Shown: positions 57,601 through 64,000 of the stretch, one piece after another | Layout: the number at the start of each line of letters is the position of its first letter | How positions within the stretch are numbered: position 1 is the first letter of the stretch | Source: Tetragonia tetragonoides | Lineage: Eukaryota; Streptophyta; Magnoliopsida; Caryophyllales; Aizoaceae | Length of the DNA: 64,000 nt | Direction of reading: 5' to 3' | Assembly (NCBI GenBank): GCA_038025085.1 | Contig: CM076154.1 | Location: 38,544,501 to 38,608,500, forward strand | Position numbers and translations under genes: made by a program | The notes under the pieces: model-generated | What the model was told of the DNA's origin: nothing | The model's input: the letters and a program-made list of their open reading frames with translations, nothing else | The model's database searches: none

Positions 57601-60600
57601 GTGTAAGCTATTCATGAGCCCTTGGATACAAATAGCTTATCAAGAACATTTTCTTACATAACATGATCAGAATTCCTTCCAGCTTGCACATATGTGGTTG
57701 CACAGTCACTTTTGTTCCAAAACCAAAGGCTGATGGGACTGAATAATACCTATCCTATAGTCAGAGGTAATATACTCATGATGAACCCATTCCCAATATT
57801 AGTCAACCTTACCACTTAATTTGAAGCAAAGGGAATTTGTATAATACCAGAAATCAACAATAATTTTCTGCCTTAGCATCATGTCAGAGAAAACGGAGGT
57901 TTTCCTAGGTAAAAGAGTCATCTGAAAGAAAAATTCCCTACTTTAGGCTACAAAATTTCTCTGGTTCAGATTGAGGAGGTTATCCCATCTCCAGAAGATC
58001 TTCATAGAAGACCTAATCTTGCTTGACAATCTTGTATCAGTTATCAAAGAAATCAACTGTCCCAAAAGATCCTCAGAGCCTAAATACAGGGCCATAGCCC
58101 AAGCTGCTGAAGAAAAGACTTGTTTCCTAGAGTTGCTTGAAGAGTTTAGTGTCTCATCTCTCAAACCTGTCACTATCCATTGTGACAACCACTCTGCACT
58201 CACATAGCCGGACCTGTCTTCCACAAGAGGAGATAGCAAATCGAGATAAAGTGCCACTTTTACTGAGATAAGGTGCGAAGGAGTTCTGTAGCTGAGCTAT
58301 AGATTCTCAGCTTGCTAATACTTTCAGAAAATTATATTCCCATCCACAACCTTTTTCCAAACCACTGCTCAGCAACAACCAAAATAGATCAAGGAGGTTG
58401 CTAGAAATTCTGTTATGAACCCAGGCTAACTCCACATTACGTAGTAGCCTAGTAGGAAGTCAGCTAGCTAGTCGTGCTCGTGCTAGATTATGCTTGAGCC
58501 TCTAAAAAATAAATACTTGAGCAGAGCATTCTGCACAGATGCCATTTCATTACAGAGAACGTTCTCACTATAATTCAGCCTCTCTCTATGTTTATTTTCT
58601 ACAAGGCTGTTCAATCACATGAACAAAATCATCACTTCATTAAGACAATATTTAGATAGTTGAGGGAAAGTCGGGCAATAATTTACCGTGGCCACTGGGA
58701 ATGCCAAGAAGTATGAATAAAGGAAACAGAAATCTCCTCAACATCACACTGTATATTAGCGTAATGAGCAATTTACTACAAATTAGACCAGCAGTTTGTT
58801 TGGTACATAGATTTCAAATGTCCACAATTTCCAGTGGAGCCAAAAGCTTCTCTACTTTTTGGCTTCGGAATGTAATGGACTAAAGCAAAATGGCTCATAA
58901 AACTGTCGGCACTTCTTATTTATTGTGAAGTTGCCGATGGTCGTCGCACTTCGGATCTCGGGTCAAACGGAAACAGCCTCTCTGCGAGACTCTCACAGGG
59001 GTAAGGCTGCGTACAACCGGCCCCCCCTTACCCTGCCTAGGCGGGAGCCTCTTTGGAGGCACTAGGGTAATGTTGAATAGATTTCAACTGGCCATAAAGA
59101 AGAACAAAGAAACTGAGCATGTCTGGGGAAACTTTAAAGGAAATTGATCCGTGAGTCTTTGCATTGATTTAGTCAGAATATATATACATGTGTACATGGG
59201 AGATTATAGGCTACAATTTAGGAATTAGTATAATCACTATCTATACTCTAGGCTATGATCAAGGTGATTGATATACAATCACTATCTATACTCTAGGCTA
59301 TGATCAAGGTGATTGATACAGAATATACAAGAGAATAATTAACTATCCAAAATACAAAGATTGCATATCATAATACAATCACTATCTATACTCTAGGCTA
59401 TGATCAAGGTGATTGATACAGAATATACAAGAGAATAATTAACTATCCAAAAATACAAAGATTGCATATCATAATCTAATAAACTTATTATTGGAACAAC
59501 GGGGAGTTTTTATTTGCTAACTCTTTCGTTTACGATCATATAAAATAACTTTTGACCTGTCTCTATTAAAGCAAATCAAAAGTGAGCAAAAAGCTAAGGG
59601 TTTATCTCCAATGCACGTACAAGAACGAATAGCTAGGCAGTTCCCAGTAACTAATTAGCATAAAGGTTACCTGTGTAAGCTTCATTAATTTCTTGGAATT
59701 TTGTAGTAACAGCACTATCACCCTTGTGCTTGTCAGGATGCCACTTCTACAAAATCCAAGTGAACTCACATGAGCAAAATCAACAATTGGATATTGAGAA
59801 ATCAGACCATCAACAATGTCATTCCAGGAAATAGATTTATACTCACCAAAGCAAGCCTGTGGTAATTCAATTTTATAATTTCATCTGTCGCATCATAATC
59901 AACTTCCAAGAGCTTGTAATAATCCTAAATAAGCAATGTCCATCACATCACATCACAGCAAGGAAAAATTAAATTAGATAAGATCAGTGGTCTTAAAAAA
60001 AGGCCTGTTACTAAATACACAAGATAGATGGCAAAAACTATTGTGCCCTAATCCCTAAAATAACAAAACCCAGTGTTCGTTTCTTTGAGAACTGCAGAGG
60101 ATCCAAACCCGTTGATCCCACGGCTGGCAAGTGCATCTAATCCATATAAAATGGGGAAGAAAGATTCAAGAGGGTATGTGAAATGTGACGATTGCATAAG
60201 TTTTCATTAAACAACAGAAAGACAGATACCAATGGTGAAATTGTAGTTTTTGGCGTTATTATTTGTTCCGTTGCACATTACAAGGTGCAGGATACCAATG
60301 GAGATGATGATAGATATAGCCATGGAGAAAATGAGCACAGGCAGAGTGACAGAAATGTTGTCCTTACAATTTTTGACTAACTAGAGGAAGGTGACGAGCA
60401 AAAAAAAGAAAAAAGAAAAAAGAAAAAAAGCTAGATGAAGGAAGTTCCATGCCTTCTATAAAGCAAGTTCAAGAGTCCCCCAATGGCGAAAATTGAAACT
60501 TTATCGCGACCATTTTCAACAATTGAAAATAGAACCAGTTCAAAAAAATCTGCTCAATTATTTGAGATATAAGCATAAAATGAGATAGGAAGAATTGAAA

Positions 60601-60650
60601 ACCTTATGAGTGGGGGTGGTGGTGGTGGCAGGGTGATCACTGTCTTCCAT
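54614..60650 (-). CDS. Small DnaJ/HSP40-type J-domain protein, six exons
   Basis: Exons 60650-60603, 59924-59847, 59746-59671, 57374-57301, 57160-57090 and 54656-54614 join in phase to 129 residues. After [16 protein letters not shown], the J-domain runs [37 protein letters not shown] (HPD motif intact, residues 45-47), [21 protein letters not shown]. Then [22 protein letters not shown] and a short tail. J-proteins stimulate the ATPase of Hsp70; no Gly/Phe or zinc domain is present, so this is a class C type, similar to Arabidopsis At2g33735 as I recall it. If the exon-5 donor at 57089 is not used, translation stops at TAA 57088-57086 giving 116 residues. The introns hold a Copia relic, a SINE and local duplications. 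Confidence 0.85.
54840..55050. repeat. Dispersed 'ctagactactagaactcatcc' repeats in J-gene intron 5
   Basis: Near-identical 48-bp segments start at 54840 and 54953 and a shorter third at 55030. They share 'actagaactcatccaa' and 'ttctacagcaaa'. Local duplication inside the fifth intron. Confidence 0.75.
55051..57085. other. Remainder of J-gene intron 5
   Basis: About 2 kb of intron with no gene recognised. The single notable piece is the SINE-like relic at 56785-56860. Confidence 0.5.
56785..56860 (-). mobile_element. Possible SINE relic
   Basis: 'caacaacaaccaccaccac' followed by 'gggatctagggaggtcctag' and 'cagcct' resembles a reverse-oriented TTG-tailed SINE with the typical 'ggggtctggggaggt...gcag..tt' core. 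It is highly diverged and no duplication was found. Confidence 0.4.
57513..58580 (+). mobile_element. Copia-type retrotransposon relic in J-gene intron 3
   Basis: A 48-bp direct repeat ('ccactgctcagcaacaac..aa.agatcaaggaggttgctagaaatt') occurs at 57513-57560 and 58362-58409, with weaker similarity continuing about 150 bp past each. Between them is an RNase H fragment of Copia type. The arrangement suggests long-terminal-repeat remnants around an internally deleted element. Exact LTR borders and duplication were not resolved. Confidence 0.5.
58037..58290 (+). pseudogene. Copia RNase H domain fragment
   Basis: Translation reads [44 protein letters not shown], then, after a stop and shifts, GPVFHKR and IEIKCHF. 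This matches the end of Copia polyproteins, where SSAEAEYRA, HCDNxSAL and NPVFHERTKHIEIDCHF are conserved. The EA to PK change and TAG at 58205 show it is dead. Confidence 0.75.
58825..59076 (+). mobile_element. tRNA-derived SINE, longer copy, in J-gene intron 3
   Basis: A 252-bp copy flanked by an 18-bp target-site duplication with two mismatches (58807-58824 and 59077-59094, core 'atagatttcaa'). From 58879 on it is about 95 percent the same as 19270-19480 by eye: 'ggctcataaaactgtcggc', 'gcacttcggatctcgggtc', 'ggtaaggctgcgtacaacc', 'ctgcctaggcgggagcctc'. The 3' tail is short ('gtaatgttga'). Confidence 0.8.
59232..59476. repeat. Nested tandem duplication in J-gene intron 3
   Basis: The block 'aatcactatctatactctag' starts at 59232, 59277 and 59377. 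The last two belong to a 100-bp tandem duplication differing by one A in an A-run, and the first is a 45-bp partial copy. Confidence 0.9.
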
Positions 60651-61117
60651 CAGATGCCACAATTTGGTTATCTTCTAAAAAAGCTATCACCTTTGCATAC
60701 TTCATTTGAGAAATTTCAACCAAACTATTCTTCTTCTTCTTCTCTCTACAATTTCCTCCTACCCAGAAACCACACCAAAATCCAAACCCACCTGCTTTTT
60801 TTGTTTATTCTTTATTTATTTTTAGGAATATTTTGATTGATGCTGAAATAGGTGAATCAAATGAAAGCAACATGGAGTACAAGATAACTCTGAAAGAGAG
60901 AAGAAACGCAGAATTTTGGAGGTTTTGATATTCGGTCCCTTTCCATTTGCTGTTGCGACCCTTGTCTCTCTATCGCAATTAAACCTTCCTTGCTTCATTA
61001 TCCACTCTACTCTCCACGTGCGGTGCACGTTGTTCCACCCCTACTTGAGAATCAAACCCATATTCATCTTCGAAAATTTTTCTCAGGAGACGACTTGATG
61101 CATGATAATTGATGCGG
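60651..61117. promoter_or_regulatory. Upstream region of the J-protein gene
   Basis: Presumed promoter and leader of the leftward J-protein gene. It has a 'cttctt' run at 60727-60744; no specific element was assigned. Confidence 0.35.
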
Positions 61118-61125
61118 ACAAAGTA

Positions 61126-61716
61126 CACGGGCGAAGCCAAAATTTTATTACAAGAAGGGCTAAAAAAAAATACTCCGTATTAAACTTTGGTTAACGAACA
61201 ATTTTTAAAATAAATACAATATTAAAGTTAATGAATTCCAAACTAATTGGTAAAATATAATTGCATTTTTCTTCAAAAAAATATTGTCTTTTTATATTAG
61301 TATAAACCGGGTTGATAACTATATTATATTTATATATTAAGAAAGGAGAAAAAAAATTGATAGAGAATGTACTAAAATTTAAAATTTCGTTGAAAATAAA
61401 TAGGAGAGTATAGTATAAGTAATGAGATAATAAAAAAATAAAAAAATAAAAAGAATCCCCAAATGATAAACCATACCCAAGGCCCAAAGTAGTGAAGTAA
61501 CATAGAAAAAGATAATAAAAAAAAAAAAAACTGAAAATGAAAGGCTAAAGACAAAACTTGAAGCTCAAGAGAATAAAACCTGGGTAGATATTACCACACG
61601 GAGGTTATAACTAGTGGACCAAACATTAACTACATGAACAAAGTGCCCGAACATCTAATTATCCAGAAAGCTACATTGGCCAGGCCTATGCCCGCCCCAA
61701 TGTAGCTTCGCCCCTG
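61126..61716. mobile_element. hAT-type non-autonomous element (MITE)
   Basis: Ends are 'cacgggcgaagcc' and the reverse complement of 'tagcttcgcccctg' (caggggcgaagcta), a typical CAGGGGCG-type hAT terminus. The 8-bp duplication 'acaaagta' occurs at 61118-61125 and 61717-61724. The 591-bp body is AT-rich without transposase. Near the right end, 'agctacattgg' and 'ccaatgtagct' form an 11-bp hairpin (61669-61707). Confidence 0.85.
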
Positions 61717-61724
61717 ACAAAGTA

Positions 61725-63633
61725 CCACTTTTTTTTTGGAATTAAAAGTATCAGATTTTTACTTAAATATATTCGTCATGGATAAAATTATTTCATATAC
61801 GAGTAATTTTTCCACACCCCTATTCTTTTATTCATTCTTTTTTTCTTTGGGGGTGGGGGAACCAAACTTCACTGCCAAGGTGGAGCAGCATGTGTTTTTT
61901 CGTAAATGGCTCGGTGGCTGGCAACTTGCCTTTCCCTTTATGATCACTATGCTTCTAACCCACACATGGAACTTTTGGCTATCCACCAAGCTCCTCACTT
62001 GGCATGGCAACACCAATTACATGCAGTGAAATTCAATGAGATTCGTTCTCTACTTACTATTACTATAATTATATTTGAAGATTTACTTACCCAATTACCT
62101 ATCATGCTTTTATATTCGAATACATCGTTGGTTGATCGACCATGGAATGTCCATCTAATACATATCTATGGTAGAAAGAAATGAAGAGAGAAAGTTCTCC
62201 CAAATAAACCCAAGAACCTCAAGAAACCAGCCGACATCCCTAATTTCCTACAGTTCAATTTCCTGCTATTTCAACTCCAGACTTCCTTCACATATTTAAT
62301 TGTTCCTTTTGTTCCAAGCTCCTTCTCTTTTAGTCCCTTGTTCTTGTTGTTTGATCTATGGCTTGGCTACCCCTTGTTTTCCAAGTGGGTTGATGCTAAA
62401 CCTAGAAATAAGATCCAGAAATCTGTTGTCCAAATTGTTTACTTAAATCATTATTTTCAGTCGAGTTCACTCGTCAATTACACGAATTTGCAACAGAATT
62501 TCGTATTCGAAGGCTTGGTTCATAATCTAAAACTTCCTTTGGATGAAGAAGGCAAAAAGCCCCCAAAAAACCCAAACCCCCCGACATCTCCATCTCCAAG
62601 CCCCAATTCCTCCATGAAAATACAACTAACCTCAGCATCAATATTGATATTCAGTTTATATCTCGTATTTACAATTGTGTCTTTCTTCCATCGAAGCTAT
62701 TTCAATCCTATTACCTTTCTCCTAATGAGGATTTTAGGGGAAAATTTGTTAACCCTAAAATTTATCTTAAGCCGTATTTATCAACACTTACTCCAATTAA
62801 GCCTTTTTTCTCTAATTTTCTTGGGGATTGTGATTCTATGATTTGTTCTTGTGGTGACCTCAAATGTTTGTTGTGGGTCTTGTGGCTTGTTCTAGATTAA
62901 GCGAACCCGAAATTGATTCGACTCAATATTTTGGCTCGAACTTGGGAGCTGGAAATTTTGGTTCAAGTTGACATTCTCTCCTGCTTGTGGAATCCCTCGT
63001 CGGGGTCCTTTTCCTCGGCTAAGGATGATTACCCGTTTGCTTTCTGGTTATGTTACCGTCCTGGCTCTTTGAGGACATGTGAAGCAAATACAGTTTTCAT
63101 CTCCTTTTTGGTGGTGCGAAACTGTCAATCCCTTATCCTCTTCTCTAAAGAAGGTTCTAGAACTGATCTCTTAGCTCTCGTTTTTGCGAGGAAAGTAAGA
63201 TGGTCATCTCAAAGCTTGTTTTGTAAGTACTTCTTTCTGGTCTTTTGTGATCTTTCTTGCCCTTTTGACGGCTCAGTAAAGCAGGTGCATTACAGGTTTC
63301 TTATTGCACCTTATCCCTCTCCCCCTCAAGGAATTTCTTTTAGTTTCCGGTTTAGTGTTTTTTTCCATGGTTTGAGCCTAAATGCTTTAGTTTCAAGGCA
63401 TGCCCATGCACTATCTGTTATTGCTATTTTTTTCTAACCATTTCCTCATCATTATACATTGTATTCTGTATATTTGAGGTTGAAGCCATGTTTAAAAATT
63501 GCCCTGAATAATGCTTGCAATAGTCCGTGTGTTATGGAGACCTTATATCCTGGTCTTTTAAAGTTGTTCCTATGCAGAAAAATGATATTAAGCATGTTTC
63601 AAAAGCCTTTTGATACCTCTAGAATAGTTATTT
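61725..63633. other. Unassigned region upstream of LINE ORF2
   Basis: No gene recognised. Two frames are open for more than 110 codons (62338-62841, 62547-62898, and 62913-63437), but their compositions are not convincing and none resembles a known family. Some of this may be the first ORF or leader of the LINE that starts at 63634. Confidence 0.4.
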
Positions 63634-64000
63634 ATGAATAAAGTTGGCTTTTGGAATGTTAGAGGTGTGGGTAGAAAAGATGTGGGTGAAGAGGTAAAAC
63701 TTTTTTGTAAGCTTCATCATGTGAACTTGGTAGCTTTAGCTGAAACCAAGGTTCAATATGATCCCTCAGCTGCCCTAATGCATCAATTTGGCTTTTCAAA
63801 GTTTGATTTTATCCCGTGTGTAGGATTTTCTGGAGGATTGGGTCTTATGGCAACATCACCTTCTTGATGTCTCTATTATATTTAAGAAAGTTCGTTTTCT
63901 AGCTGTGCTTGTTAAGGACTTCAACAATTCCCCTCCCCTTGTAATTATTTTTTGTTATGCTCCTGCTCAATCAGCTCACAAAAGCCAATTTTTGCATGAT
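63634..64000 (+). pseudogene. LINE (L1-type) ORF2 start: AP-endonuclease domain, cut by window end
   Basis: Reads MNKVGFWNVRGVGRKDVGEEVKL, LVALAETKV and GFSGGLGLM, the first blocks of the apurinic endonuclease domain of plant L1-type LINEs; the Asn of WNVRG and Glu of AETK are the expected metal and catalytic positions. The frame stops at 63867, but the next frame continues with WQHHLLDVSIIFKK and VIIFCYAPAQSAHKSQFL (PVxxxYAPxxxxxR/K region). A two-base loss near 63850 would explain the shift, so the copy is probably inactive. It runs off the right edge. Confidence 0.78.

Noticed and set aside
57943..58257. 104-codon minus-strand frame
   Set aside because: It is antisense to the Copia RNase H fragment, which reads convincingly on the plus strand.
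60192..60380. 62-codon plus-strand frame with acidic motifs
   Set aside because: It lies in intron 1 of the J-protein gene on the opposite strand and matches no family.
62338..63437. Two long plus-strand frames before the LINE
   Set aside because: No recognisable domain or reliable start. They could belong to a LINE leader or ORF1, but I cannot support that from the sequence.

Overview
The window is nuclear DNA of a flowering plant, almost certainly a eudicot. Recognisable genes are plant-type and intron-containing: a chloroplast pfkB kinase like NARA5, a PLATZ factor, a CCCH zinc-finger protein, an AIG2-like protein and a small J-protein. They sit among plant transposons: Mutator-like elements, tRNA-derived SINEs with a TTG-type tail, solo LTR, Harbinger- and hAT-type MITEs, Copia and LINE pieces. 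I cannot place the species or order from sequence alone. No tRNA, rRNA, CRISPR or bacterial features were seen.

Layout. 1-2590: right part of a Mutator-like element (MULE) with a transposase tail on + and a GRF zinc-finger gene on -. 3060-21775: a two-exon, minus-strand gene for a 96-residue CHORD-like Cys/His protein. Its single intron of about 18.4 kb is largely a ~310-bp satellite: a homogenised core (4650-17275) with a 5-unit (~1.55 kb) higher-order period, flanked on both sides by an older, diverged subfamily in the opposite orientation, with SINE and LTR pieces inserted. 22654-31200: a complete 8.5-kb MULE with terminal inverted repeats and a perfect 10-bp target-site duplication. It carries a decayed FAR1-type transposase (+) and a decayed second gene (-). 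32541-33278: a Harbinger-like MITE. 33748-37222: NARA5-like kinase, five exons. 37640-44060: more of the same satellite in reverse orientation, interrupted by a 2435-bp solo LTR with a 5-bp TSD. 45082-47975: CCCH gene whose intron holds a satellite unit, and whose intron 3' part is duplicated upstream of the gene. 49506-50892: PLATZ factor (-). 52060-52653: AIG2-like protein (+). 54614-60650: six-exon J-protein gene (-) with a Copia relic and a full-length SINE in its introns. 61126-61716: hAT-type MITE. 63634-64000: start of a LINE endonuclease domain, running off the window.

The host genes look like independent single-copy plant genes; there is no operon-like logic. The unusual theme is the satellite. 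It is not confined to an intergenic block: it occupies introns of two genes (CHORD-like and CCCH) and the spacer between two others, and it shows an internal higher-order structure and orientation switches normally associated with large heterochromatic arrays. Exon joins given here are by eye, using splice dinucleotides, phase continuity and protein families; no transcript evidence was available.
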